NCBI GenBank assembly: GCA_017559615.1
Contig: JAFYRB010000053.1
Span: forward strand, 1-61,480
Direction: 5' to 3'
Length of the DNA stretch: 61,480 bases
From: Alistipes sp.
GTDB taxonomy: Bacteria; Bacteroidota; Bacteroidia; Bacteroidales; Rikenellaceae
The translations under genes and the position numbers were made by a program. The notes beneath the pieces are model-generated. The model saw only the letters and a list, made by a program, of their open reading frames with translations. It was not told the DNA's origin and ran no database searches. Of the stretch, positions 8,957 to 16,747 are shown one piece after another (position 1 is the first letter of the stretch; the number at the start of each line of letters is the position of its first letter).

Positions 8957-9700
8957 ATGAAAAGAATTCTTGTTACTGGAGCGACTTCAGGTATTGGTCG
9001 CGCTACCGCATTGCGTCTTTCGGAGCCTAACACCGAGATTATCATCACTGGCCGCCGTAAGGAGCGCCTCGAGGCTTTGAAGGCCGAGGTTGAGGCGAAG
9101 GGAGCGAAGTGTGTAGTCCTAAATTTTGATGTTCGCTCGGAGGCGGAGTGTATTGAGTATTTGAAGCCACTCGGCCGTGTGGATGTCCTTATCAACAACG
9201 CAGGTCTTGCAGCGGGTTTGGAGCATATCGACAAGGGTGACTCCCGCGATTGGGATGCTATGATTGACACAAACGTCAAGGGCCTCCTCTACGTAACGAA
9301 GATTATCAGCGGCGCTATGGTCGAGGCTGGTCAGGGTGGCCATATCATCAATATTGGCTCTATCGCAGGTACAGAGCCTTACGAAAATGGTGCTGTATAT
9401 TGCGCTTCGAAGCACGCCGTACACGCTATCTCGCAGGCTATGCGTGCTGACCTCCTCTCGGCAGGTATCAAGGTTGGCGAGGTGCGCCCAGGTATGGTTG
9501 AGACCGAGTTCTCGGAGGTACGTTTCCACGGCGATAAGGAGCGCGCCGAGGGTGTTTATCGTGGTGTTGAGGCGTTGCAGGGCGAGGATATCGCCGAGGC
9601 TATCCACTGGATGCTCAACCTCCCAGCGCATATGAACGTTAACGATATCGTGCTTATGCCTACTTGTCAGGCTGGCGCATACTACACATATCGCAAATAG
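8957..9700 (+). CDS. Short-chain dehydrogenase/reductase (YdfG-like)
   Basis: A 247-residue NAD(P)-dependent oxidoreductase of the classical SDR family. It has the dinucleotide-binding TGATSGIGRA (residues 7-16), GRR at the end of the second strand which favours NADPH, NNAG near residue 82, catalytic Ser in NIGSIAG and the YCASK pair (YxxxK) near residue 149. The nearest characterised relatives in mind are YdfG-type 3-hydroxy acid/serine dehydrogenases, but substrate cannot be read from sequence. The start is set at the ATG at 8957; an upstream in-frame extension would begin at a TTG inside the promoter and is rejected. It precedes the sialidase gene by nine bases and is probably in one operon with it. 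Confidence 0.9.
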   Translation: MKRILVTGATSGIGRATALRLSEPNTEIIITGRRKERLEALKAEVEAKGAKCVVLNFDVRSEAECIEYLKPLGRVDVLINNAGLAAGLEHIDKGDSRDWDAMIDTNVKGLLYVTKIISGAMVEAGQGGHIINIGSIAGTEPYENGAVYCASKHAVHAISQAMRADLLSAGIKVGEVRPGMVETEFSEVRFHGDKERAEGVYRGVEALQGEDIAEAIHWMLNLPAHMNVNDIVLMPTCQAGAYYTYRK

Positions 9701-9709
9701 TTTAGGATT

Positions 9710-11038
9710 ATGACAAAGAGTGTAAATATTCTCTTTGCCGTGCTTTTTAGCGTGGCATTTATGGCGTGCGGATGCACGAAGCCCGAGGGTGGTAACGAGC
9801 CAGAGCCTCAGAAGCCTGCCGCAGAGCGCTTCGAAGTGTTTCAGTTGTTGAACCCTTCGGATATCCCATACCGTATCCCAGCGCTTGCTGTGGCGAACGA
9901 TGGTACGCTTATCGCTGTTGCCGACTATCGTCATAGCGGTACTGATATTGGCGTTACGGATAAGGGACGTATCGACCTCCACTATCGCCTCTCGCACGAT
10001 AATGGTAATACGTGGAGCGAGGTAAAGACGCTTATCAATGGTCAGGGTGCCGAGTCACCAGATTTTATGAACGTAGGCTTTGGTGATCCTTGTATCGTAG
10101 CCGATAGAGAGTCAAGCCGCGTGCTATTGCTCTCGTGTGCGGGCAATGTGTCGTTCCAGAATGGTACGCGCCAGAAGCATCAGAATATCGCCCGCTTCTA
10201 CTCGGAGGATTGTGGTAAGACGTGGAGCGCTCCCGAGGATATCGCCGAGAGCATCTACTCGCAGTTCGATGCTTCGTCGTATGGCCCTGTACGCTCTATG
10301 TTCGTAGCGTCGGGACGTATTATGCAGAGCCGCATCACAAAGGTGGGCAACTACTACCGCTTGTATTGTGCGGTATTGGTGCGTGACCGTCAGGCAACGC
10401 ATATGAATTATGTCCTCTTCTCGGATGACTTTGGTGGCACGTGGAAGGTGCTTGGCGATATCAACGAGCCAGCGGTCTACGGTACTGCCGATGAGCCAAA
10501 GGTTGAGGAGCTGCCTAATGGCACAATCATCATCAGTTCGCGCTACAATGGCGGTCGCTACTACAACTACTTCACTTATACGGATGTTAATTCGGGTGCT
10601 GGTGATTGGGAGGTTGCGAAGTTCTCGGGTGCTTCGAATGGAGGTGTGGAGTCGAAGGATAACTCTACAAATGGCGAGATTATGCTTATCCCAGTAACAC
10701 GTGTTGCGGATAAGAAGTCTACCTATGTCGTCTTGCAGTCTGTGCCATTGGGCCCAAGTCGCAAAAATGTGGGTATCTACTATAAGGAGCTTGCCGATGA
10801 GAACGAGGATTATATCTCACCTATCGAGTTTGCTCGCGATTGGGATGGTGTAACACAGATTACATCGCTCAACTCGGCCTACTCTACGATGGCTTGGCAG
10901 AGAGATAACCGCCTTGGCTTCCTCTACGAGGAGGAGACTCACGGAACATCGAACTTGGCATACGGAGGCTATACCATTGTTTATGAGTGCTTCGATGTTG
11001 AGGATTTAACCGATGGAAAATATACATATCGTAAATAG
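9710..11038 (+). CDS. nanH: Exo-alpha-sialidase lipoprotein (GH33)
   Basis: Sialidases release terminal sialic acid from mucin and other host glycans. The 442-residue protein starts with a lipoprotein signal peptide (FMACGC, Cys near 21-23), so it is expected on the cell surface or in the periplasm. The YRIPAL motif (near 50) supplies the carboxylate-binding Arg. Three Asp boxes follow: SHDNGNTW, SEDCGKTW and SDDFGGTW. Further Arg residues of the triad and the LYEEE segment near the C-terminus fit the Glu/Tyr pair of GH33. It lies between an SDR gene and apt. No sialic acid transport or catabolic genes and no SusC/D pair are in the window, so this may be a stand-alone foraging enzyme. Confidence 0.9.
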   Translation: MTKSVNILFAVLFSVAFMACGCTKPEGGNEPEPQKPAAERFEVFQLLNPSDIPYRIPALAVANDGTLIAVADYRHSGTDIGVTDKGRIDLHYRLSHDNGNTWSEVKTLINGQGAESPDFMNVGFGDPCIVADRESSRVLLLSCAGNVSFQNGTRQKHQNIARFYSEDCGKTWSAPEDIAESIYSQFDASSYGPVRSMFVASGRIMQSRITKVGNYYRLYCAVLVRDRQATHMNYVLFSDDFGGTWKVLGDINEPAVYGTADEPKVEELPNGTIIISSRYNGGRYYNYFTYTDVNSGAGDWEVAKFSGASNGGVESKDNSTNGEIMLIPVTRVADKKSTYVVLQSVPLGPSRKNVGIYYKELADENEDYISPIEFARDWDGVTQITSLNSAYSTMAWQRDNRLGFLYEEETHGTSNLAYGGYTIVYECFDVEDLTDGKYTYRK

Positions 11039-11044
11039 TTGATT

Positions 11045-11605
11045 ATGAAAGAGGTCTTGAAATATTATAAGGATTTCCCAAAGGAGGGTATCGTGTTCGT
11101 TGATATCATCCCATTCTTGCAGAATAAGACTGTGTTCAAGGAGCTTACGGCAAAGGTTGCCGAGGCTTGCACAGCTCCAAATATCATAGCTCCCGAGGCT
11201 CGTGGTTTCCTCTTTGCAGCGCCACTTCTTACCGAGGCGCAGCACATCGAGAATATCATCCCCGTGCGTAAGAGCGGTAAGTTGCCATTTGCCGAGGGCG
11301 ACCTCCACGAGGTGCTTATCGAGAAGGAGTATGGCTTCGATAAGCTCTACTATCGCTTGAGTGATATCGCTGCGGGTAAGTCTGCGGGCGATGTGTTTGA
11401 GGTTACCATTCTCGACGATGTCTTGGCTACGGGAGGTACTGCCGAGGGCCTTGCGCAGTCGTTGGAGGCGCAGAAGGTTGTCGTTGATGGTAAGGAGTAT
11501 GGCATCAAGGTGAAGGAGTTTGTCTTCATCGTTGAGATTGCCGAGCTTGGTGGTAAGGTACGCTTGGAGAAGATTGCTCCAGTACGCTCTATCACAGTTA
11601 TTTAA
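11045..11605 (+). CDS. apt: Adenine phosphoribosyltransferase
   Basis: Converts adenine and PRPP to AMP in purine salvage. The 186-residue cytosolic protein has YYKDFPKEGIVFVDIIPFL at its N-terminus, the typical APRT opening, EARGFLFAAPL which closes over the base, and the PRPP loop VTILDDVLATGGTA near residues 118-131. A TTG six bases upstream is in frame, but the ATG at 11045 gives the family start MKEVLKYY. It follows the sialidase stop by only six bases and precedes recG by 18, so these genes probably share a transcript. It is a little longer than the E. coli enzyme (183) and shows an insertion before the final strand. Confidence 0.9.
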   Translation: MKEVLKYYKDFPKEGIVFVDIIPFLQNKTVFKELTAKVAEACTAPNIIAPEARGFLFAAPLLTEAQHIENIIPVRKSGKLPFAEGDLHEVLIEKEYGFDKLYYRLSDIAAGKSAGDVFEVTILDDVLATGGTAEGLAQSLEAQKVVVDGKEYGIKVKEFVFIVEIAELGGKVRLEKIAPVRSITVI

Positions 11606-11623
11606 CAAAATTTCGTGACGTTG

Positions 11624-13747
11624 ATGTCGGAGCTACTTAAGCGAGAGGTAAAATACCTTACGGGTGTTGGCGAGGCGCGTGCGCGCCTGCTGGAGCGCGA
11701 GGTGGGGGTGCGAACTATCGAAGACCTCCTTATGCGCTTCCCGTATCGTTATGTCGACCGCTCGCGAGTGTTCCGTATCAACGAACTCGACGAGTCGATG
11801 GAGTCCACCTACGTGCAGCTACGTTGCCGTGTGGTGGGTAAGTCGTATGTTGGCGATGGCCCCAAGAAGCGCTTTGTCGTTGAGGTTAGCGATGCTACGG
11901 GACAGGCAGAGCTGCTGTGGTTCCACGGCGTTAAGTGGATTGAGAAGCGCGTGGAGATGCAGAGGGAGTATATCATCTTTGGTCGTCCCTCGATTTTCAA
12001 GGGGCGTGTCAGCCTTGTGCATCCCGAGATAGAGCCTGTGGAGGTGGTCTTATCGCGTAAGGTGGAGAGTAGCTTTCAGGGTATCTACTCCACAACCGAG
12101 AAGCTCTCGCAGATGATATCGGTCAAGATGATGCACACGTTGGTACACAACGCCTGGCAACTCATAGCCTCGGATGCAACCTCTTTTGCCGATCCATTGC
12201 CCGAGGATATGCGCCGAAGGCTGGGGCTTATCTCGCTTCGTGAGGCACTCTATAATATCCACTTTCCGCAATCTGCCGAACGTCTTAAACAGGCGCAGTA
12301 TCGCTTGAAGTTCAACGAGTTATTCGGTGTGCAACTAACTATCCAAGCACGCCGCTCGTCACGTCATCAGCGTGGTGGAGGTTTCCTCTTCCCGCGCGTG
12401 GGTGCTGCGTTCAACACCTTCTACCGCGAGAAACTCCCCTTTGCCCTTACGGGAGCGCAGCAGCGTGTGATAAAGGAGATTCGCGCGGATATGATTTCGG
12501 GTAAGCAGATGAATCGTCTGTTGCAGGGTGACGTAGGTAGCGGTAAGACTATGGTGGCGTTTATGTCGATGCTTCTGGCTGTTGACAATGGCTTCCAGGC
12601 CTGTATTATGGCACCTACCGAGATTCTCGCCCGCCAGCACTACGCCTCTATGTGTCGCTTCGCCGAGGGATTAAACGTCAGGTTGGCCATATTAACTGGC
12701 TCGTCTAAAGCGAGGGAGCGTCGCGCAGCCCTTGAAGGCGCAGCATCGGGAGAGGTCGATATCCTCATTGGTACCCACGCTCTGCTCGAGGATAAGGTTC
12801 AGTTTGCTAATCTCGGATATGTCGTTATCGACGAGCAGCACCGCTTTGGTGTAGAGCAGCGTGCGAAGCTCTGGACGAAGAATCATCAGCCCCCCCATAT
12901 CCTTGTTATGACCGCCACGCCAATTCCACGAACGTTGGCGATGACGCTCTATGGTGATTTGGAGGTGTCGGTTATTGATGAGCTACCTCCAGGACGTCAG
13001 CCTATCCGCACGTACCACTATTTCGACTCGATGCGACTTCGTATGTTTGGCTTCCTGCGTCAGGAGATAGCCAAAGGGCGTCAGGTATATATAGTCTACC
13101 CACTTATCAAAGAGTCGGAGAAGATGGACTACAAAGACCTCTACGATGGTTTCGAGTCCATCTCACGTGACTTCCCGCTGCCGCAATATCGCATCACGGT
13201 GTGTCACGGTAAGATGAGCCCCGATGATAAGGATGCTGCTATGGCGCAGTTCAAGCGTGGCGAGGCCGATATCCTTATCGCAACGTCGGTTATCGAGGTT
13301 GGTGTCGATGTTCCGAATGCCACGGTGATGGTCATCGAGTCTGCCGAGCGTTTCGGACTCTCGCAGTTGCATCAGCTTCGTGGCCGTGTAGGTCGTGGTG
13401 GCGAGCAGTCCTACTGTATCCTTATGTCGGGCGATAAGCTCTCGAAGGAGGGACGTGCGCGTCTGGAGGCTATGTGTGCTACCAACGATGGCTTCCAGCT
13501 CTCGGAGCTTGACCTTAAGCTTCGTGGTGCGGGCGATATCCACGGCACGCAGCAGAGTGGCGATGCCTTCGAGCTGAACATCGCAAACCTCGCTACTGAT
13601 ACCCAGATTATGGAGGTTACGCGCGACGAGGCACTTCGCGTCTTGGCCGAGGATAGCGAGTTACAACGCCCCGAGAATAGGCTTCTACGCGAGCTACGTG
13701 ATAGATATCGCAAGCGTGAGGCTATTGATTTTTCCGATATTTCATAA
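11624..13747 (+). CDS. recG: ATP-dependent DNA helicase RecG
   Basis: Branch-migrates Holliday junctions and reverses stalled replication forks. The protein of about 707 residues has the N-terminal wedge/OB domain (to about 230) and then the SF2 helicase core: Walker A QGDVGSGKT, DEQH box (VVIDEQHRFG), motif III TATPIPRT, and the C-terminal QLRGRVGRG motif VI. The TRG region DGFQLSELDLKLRG follows. The start is either the GTG at 11615 or the ATG at 11624; the latter is preferred since it gives MSELLKREVKYLTGVG. A run of seven C residues at 12890-12896 falls inside two Pro codons and could slip. The last residues end in FSDIS and the frame is intact. Confidence 0.95.
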   Translation: MSELLKREVKYLTGVGEARARLLEREVGVRTIEDLLMRFPYRYVDRSRVFRINELDESMESTYVQLRCRVVGKSYVGDGPKKRFVVEVSDATGQAELLWFHGVKWIEKRVEMQREYIIFGRPSIFKGRVSLVHPEIEPVEVVLSRKVESSFQGIYSTTEKLSQMISVKMMHTLVHNAWQLIASDATSFADPLPEDMRRRLGLISLREALYNIHFPQSAERLKQAQYRLKFNELFGVQLTIQARRSSRHQRGGGFLFPRVGAAFNTFYREKLPFALTGAQQRVIKEIRADMISGKQMNRLLQGDVGSGKTMVAFMSMLLAVDNGFQACIMAPTEILARQHYASMCRFAEGLNVRLAILTGSSKARERRAALEGAASGEVDILIGTHALLEDKVQFANLGYVVIDEQHRFGVEQRAKLWTKNHQPPHILVMTATPIPRTLAMTLYGDLEVSVIDELPPGRQPIRTYHYFDSMRLRMFGFLRQEIAKGRQVYIVYPLIKESEKMDYKDLYDGFESISRDFPLPQYRITVCHGKMSPDDKDAAMAQFKRGEADILIATSVIEVGVDVPNATVMVIESAERFGLSQLHQLRGRVGRGGEQSYCILMSGDKLSKEGRARLEAMCATNDGFQLSELDLKLRGAGDIHGTQQSGDAFELNIANLATDTQIMEVTRDEALRVLAEDSELQRPENRLLRELRDRYRKREAIDFSDIS

Positions 13748-13767
13748 TAGAGTATCTATAAAAACGT

Positions 13768-13775
13768 TATATTTG
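13768..13775 (+). promoter_or_regulatory. -7 box upstream of the zinc-ribbon protein gene
   Basis: TATATTTG, a full match to TAnnTTTG, 27 bases before the start at 13803. No good TTTG at the -33 spacing was seen. Confidence 0.5.
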
Positions 13776-13802
13776 CACCCTAAATAATAATTGCATAACA
13801 GA

Positions 13803-15041
13803 ATGGCACTTGTAAGATGTAAAGGATGTGGTAATCCAGTCTCTACCAAGTCGAAGGCGTGTCCTATATGTGGCGAGCCTTTGGCAACCGAGAGCGCACC
13901 TACCACAATAGCCGATTCGGCAGTGGAGAGTCAACCGAAGACTCTTAACGATATTATTGCAGAGCGACAGCGCGAGCAGACACTAAACGATGTGCATACC
14001 GAGGCAGTGGAGACTCCAAAGGTGGAGGCTGCGGCAGAGGAGAGTGCATCGGAGCGTGAGGTTGTTGCGCCTGTGGCTTACGACACACCTTCGCACGAGG
14101 AGTCGCATTATGCTAACGATGCGGATGTTGATGACCTTATGGCGGAGATAGACCGTAGCAACCGCTCGTTGAAGGGATACAAACTTATTGCGTTGATGCT
14201 ATTTGTGTTGCTTATCCCTGCGGCGTACTTCGGTGTCACCTATGGCCTAAAGTATAAGACTATCGAGGGCGATTATGCTATCGTGGAGTCGGCGCGTCAG
14301 CTCTTCGAGGAGCAGAACTCGATGCTTCAGCGCGATGCCGAGAGCCTTGTAACGGAGCTTGAGAGCCTCAAGGACCAGAACGACACGATGATGGTTAAGT
14401 ATCAGGAGGCTGTCGTGATGCTCGAGCAGTTGCAGAAGGAGAATACCTATAACTATAATCAGCTTGCCAAGTATAAGCGCGAGGTGGAGACCTTGCGTGG
14501 TGTGATGAAGGGCTACCTCAAGCAGATTGACTCGCTGAATACCATTAATAGTAGCCTTCAGGCGCAGAACGTTGCGTATAAGAAGGAGATATCTACGGCG
14601 CAGTTGCGTGCCGATGTTGCGGAGGAGAAGGCCGACGAGCTTAACACCAAGGTGCGTATTGGTGCTGTTATCCGCGCCAGTGGCATCCGTATGGTTGCTC
14701 TTAGCGATAAGTCGAAGGAGGTGCGCCGCATTAAGATGGCCAAGCGCTTGCGTGTCGACTTCGAGCTTACGGCTAACGAACTTGCCGAGCCAGGTGAGAA
14801 GTGTATATATATATGTATCACCCCTCCTGATGGCTATGTTCTTTCGTCGAACGAGGTTATCGCCTTCAACTTCGAGGGTTCGGAGATGATGGCCTCGGCG
14901 ATGCGTAAGGTCGACTACGAGAATCAGTCGGTTCCTGTAAGTATCTTCTACGATGGTGCAGCCTTCGAGAAGGGTACTTATAAGGTTGATATCTATATCG
15001 ACGGTCGTCACAGCGGTTCGCAGGAGGTTTACTTCGAGTAA
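13803..15041 (+). CDS. Zinc-ribbon, single-pass coiled-coil membrane protein
   Basis: A 412-residue protein of unknown function. It opens with a zinc ribbon (CKGCG at residues 6-10 and CPICG near 20-24), then about 95 low-complexity acidic residues. One membrane segment follows (about residues 122-146, LIALMLFVLLIPAAYFGV). Next comes a coiled coil of roughly 110 residues rich in Leu, Gln and Glu, and a C-terminal beta domain with a 'WxxxNPDG'-like GEKCIYICITPPDGY. No signal peptide, so the ribbon should face the cytoplasm and the coiled coil and C-terminal domain the periplasm, a shape that could link a cytoplasmic signal to the envelope. The start at ATG 13803 is chosen so that the ribbon begins at once (MALVRCKGCG). 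It stands alone between recG and the next small gene. Confidence 0.7.
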   Translation: MALVRCKGCGNPVSTKSKACPICGEPLATESAPTTIADSAVESQPKTLNDIIAERQREQTLNDVHTEAVETPKVEAAAEESASEREVVAPVAYDTPSHEESHYANDADVDDLMAEIDRSNRSLKGYKLIALMLFVLLIPAAYFGVTYGLKYKTIEGDYAIVESARQLFEEQNSMLQRDAESLVTELESLKDQNDTMMVKYQEAVVMLEQLQKENTYNYNQLAKYKREVETLRGVMKGYLKQIDSLNTINSSLQAQNVAYKKEISTAQLRADVAEEKADELNTKVRIGAVIRASGIRMVALSDKSKEVRRIKMAKRLRVDFELTANELAEPGEKCIYICITPPDGYVLSSNEVIAFNFEGSEMMASAMRKVDYENQSVPVSIFYDGAAFEKGTYKVDIYIDGRHSGSQEVYFE

Positions 15042-15104
15042 CGATTCCGTAACACGCTGAAACTTAAGTAGGTGGTAGAGTTTTCTGCCACCTGCTTGCG
15101 TTAT

Positions 15105-15140
15105 ATATGGTATGATTATAAGTTTTGCTTATAACCATAT
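15105..15140 (+). other. Hairpin after the zinc-ribbon gene
   Basis: ATATGG / CCATAT around TTATAAG / CTTATAA with loop TTTTG. A second, imperfect GGTGG/CCACC hairpin lies just before it (15066-15096). Either could terminate the upstream gene, though no clear T-run follows. Confidence 0.4.
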
Positions 15141-15162
15141 AATTATTTCTGTTGGATATTTT

Positions 15163-15193
15163 TTTGTAGTTTCAATAATTGTTCTGATATTTG
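15163..15193 (+). promoter_or_regulatory. Promoter for the 59-residue protein gene
   Basis: TTTG at 15163-15166, a 19-base spacer, then GATATTTG at 15186-15193 (seven of eight matches to TAnnTTTG). The start codon is 38 bases beyond. Confidence 0.6.
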
Positions 15194-15230
15194 CAGTACG
15201 AAAATAAACAACTAATAAAATATTACAACT

Positions 15231-15410
15231 ATGGAGATTAAGAATAAGGTATTGGCAACAATGGTTGAGGCTGGTGAGCCTCTTAACGCAGGTAAGATTG
15301 CAGAGCTTTCGGGCTTGGACCGCAAGGAGGTCGACAAGGCTATGAAGGCACTCAAGGATGAGGGCGCGATTGTTTCACCTGTGCGCTGCAAGTGGGCGCC
15401 AGCAAAGTAA
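15231..15410 (+). CDS. Small winged-helix-like DNA-binding protein (59 residues)
   Basis: A complete 59-codon gene, too short for most gene-length cut-offs. The sequence runs as a helix (NKVLATMVEAG), a turn, a helix-turn-helix (AGKIAELSGLDRKEVDKAM), another helix, and ends in a short basic Trp-containing wing (VRCKWAPAK). This is the layout of a minimal winged-helix or MarR-like DNA-binding module without a sensing domain. A good promoter lies 38 bases upstream and a strong intrinsic terminator 33 bases downstream, so it is a free-standing, probably well-expressed unit. Codon use (AAG, GAG, GGT, CTT) is that of well-expressed genes. Role unknown; it lies upstream of the pilus locus but a link is not shown. 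Confidence 0.85.
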   Translation: MEIKNKVLATMVEAGEPLNAGKIAELSGLDRKEVDKAMKALKDEGAIVSPVRCKWAPAK

Positions 15411-15442
15411 TTGCGTTTATGCCATAAATATAAAAGTCGGGT

Positions 15443-15475
15443 GCCAACCTCCCTCTGTGGAGGTTGGCTTTTTTT
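15443..15475 (+). terminator. Intrinsic terminator of the 59-residue protein gene
   Basis: Perfect 10-bp stem GCCAACCTCC / GGAGGTTGGC, loop CTCTGT, then seven T residues. Confidence 0.9.
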
Positions 15476-15892
15476 GGCTCTTCTTCGAGCCGAGGGGTGG
15501 GGGTGCTTCTCGGCAAATAGATAAAAGTTGTCAAAGATAATTGTTCTGTATTTCCACTTGGGCTATGAACTTCGAGGGCAAAAAATATTAGTAATCTATT
15601 CATTGCTGTCGCTCGATTTCGATGCCTGTTTGTCGAGGGAAAAGAGCGGTTATATTGAAAAAAAATCGTATTTTGTTGGAAAATAGAAAAAAGGAGTAAA
15701 AATATTTTCCTCTTCGCTATCCGTCTAACATATTGATTAACAGTGTGTTATAGGGGGGGGGTAGTTAAAAAGACAAAATAATAGTAATTAATGCCTAAAA
15801 AAATAGTCTAAAACTGTTGCGCAATAGAAATTAATTACTAATTTCGTAGTGGCAATCGGCTAAAAAGTGTAAGAATTGAGACTTATATGAGA

Positions 15893-15900
15893 TAAATTTG
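15893..15900 (+). promoter_or_regulatory. Possible -7 box for pilus locus 1
   Basis: TAAATTTG matches TAnnTTTG, but no TTTG lies at the normal -33 distance (the nearest TTG is 14 bases before). If used, the leader is about 245 bases and includes both hairpins. Confidence 0.35.
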
Positions 15901-16017
15901 GTTGTTTGCAATTGGTGTGTCCCTCATATTGAAATTGTACTCTAATTCTCAATTGCGAGTCTAGGTTTAGTATGAGATTATATGAGAAAGTCACAGGTTA
16001 ATAAAGTGGTGTGTTGT

Positions 16018-16046
16018 CATTGCAAAGTGTCCCCCTCTTTGCAATG
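16018..16046 (+). other. Perfect 10-bp hairpin in the pilus leader
   Basis: CATTGCAAAG / CTTTGCAATG with loop TGTCCCCCT, followed by CGTTTTCTG. The short T-run could make it a weak terminator or attenuator. A degenerate copy of the same motif (TTGCAATTGGTGTGTCCCTC) lies near 15905-15925. Confidence 0.5.
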
Positions 16047-16086
16047 CGTTTTCTGAAAAAATTATTAGAAAACTATGCAGAGAATG

Positions 16087-16120
16087 CCTATGTCACAGAG
16101 CGTACAGCTCTGTACATAGG
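16087..16120 (+). other. Stable hairpin just before pilus locus 1
   Basis: CCTATGT-C-ACAGAGC, loop GTACA, then GCTCTGT-ACATAGG: 14 paired bases with a single bulged C, ending 30 bases before the first start codon. The position suits translational control or RNA stability. Confidence 0.55.
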
Positions 16121-16150
16121 TGCGTAGATACGTATATATTATAAACTACT

Positions 16151-16735
16151 ATGTATAAGCGTCTTGCTATTTTAATGTTGGCTCTCTTTTCGTTTGTGTC
16201 GGTGTCGGCACAAAATTGGGCCATTAAGACAAATCTCGTGGGTGATGCCACTGCATCTATAAACCTCGGTGCCGAGATTGGACTTGCCGAAAGGTGGACT
16301 CTCGACCTATCGGGTAGTTATAACCCATTTACCATCAACAAAGATACCAATATGAAGTGGAAGCACTGGTTTGCACAACCAGAGGCGCGCTACTGGTTTT
16401 GTCATAAATTCGGTGGCCACTTCCTCGCTATGCACATCTTTGGAGGTCAGTATAATGTTGGTAACATCGACTTTCTTCCCGATATGCTTGGCACAAAGTT
16501 CTCAACCCTTGCCGATTATCGCTATCAGGGCGACTTCGTAGGTGCGGGTATCGGTTATGGCTATGCGTTCCTTCTCGGCGAGCATTGGAACCTCGAGTTG
16601 CAGTTGGGCGTCGGTGGTGCATACACCTGGTTCGATAAGTACTACTGCGCCAAGTGTGGCTCGAAGATTACCTCTGACGACCACATCTATTGGGGTATTA
16701 CGAAGTTGGCTGTAAATATTGTCTATCTATTCTAA
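16151..16735 (+). CDS. DUF3575 outer-membrane barrel protein, pilus locus 1
   Basis: A 194-residue protein with a cleavable signal peptide (about residues 1-20, ends VSAQ), then alternating amphipathic beta strands typical of an 8-strand outer-membrane barrel, ending in Leu-Phe (IVYLF). It belongs to DUF3575, a family found at the head of type V pilus loci in Bacteroidales; its molecular role is not known to me. A late loop carries CAKCG, two Cys two apart, also present in the locus 2 paralog. It is the first gene of locus 1 and lies 12 bases before the DUF3868 gene. A platform or surface-presentation role is inferred from strict pairing with the next gene. The closest relative in the window is the 41918-42499 gene. 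Confidence 0.8.
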   Translation: MYKRLAILMLALFSFVSVSAQNWAIKTNLVGDATASINLGAEIGLAERWTLDLSGSYNPFTINKDTNMKWKHWFAQPEARYWFCHKFGGHFLAMHIFGGQYNVGNIDFLPDMLGTKFSTLADYRYQGDFVGAGIGYGYAFLLGEHWNLELQLGVGGAYTWFDKYYCAKCGSKITSDDHIYWGITKLAVNIVYLF

Positions 16736-16747
16736 AAACTCGGAGCG

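Larger units (their letters stand above)
15476..16150. other. Long structured non-coding region before pilus locus 1
   Basis: Some 675 bases with no gene on either strand. It holds a run of nine G residues (15753-15761), an 11-bp perfect inverted repeat (TAGTAATTAAT, 15782-15792, and its complement, 15830-15840), a possible promoter box (15893-15900), two related C-rich-loop hairpin units between about 15900 and 16046, and a 14-bp hairpin (16087-16120). It probably contains the promoter and long leader of the pilus operon. Confidence 0.6.

Noticed and set aside
9710..11038. Polysaccharide utilisation or sialic acid catabolism locus around the sialidase
   Set aside because: No SusC/SusD, nanA, nanE or transporter gene is present near it in the window.
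15352..15603. 83-residue minus-strand frame over the small HTH gene and its terminator
   Set aside because: It crosses a perfect intrinsic terminator and the opposite strand holds a better gene.
15782..15840. Invertible promoter flanked by inverted repeats
   Set aside because: The repeats are only 37 bases apart and hold no promoter boxes. Invertible promoters in Bacteroidales are normally longer, and no serine or tyrosine recombinase gene is nearby.
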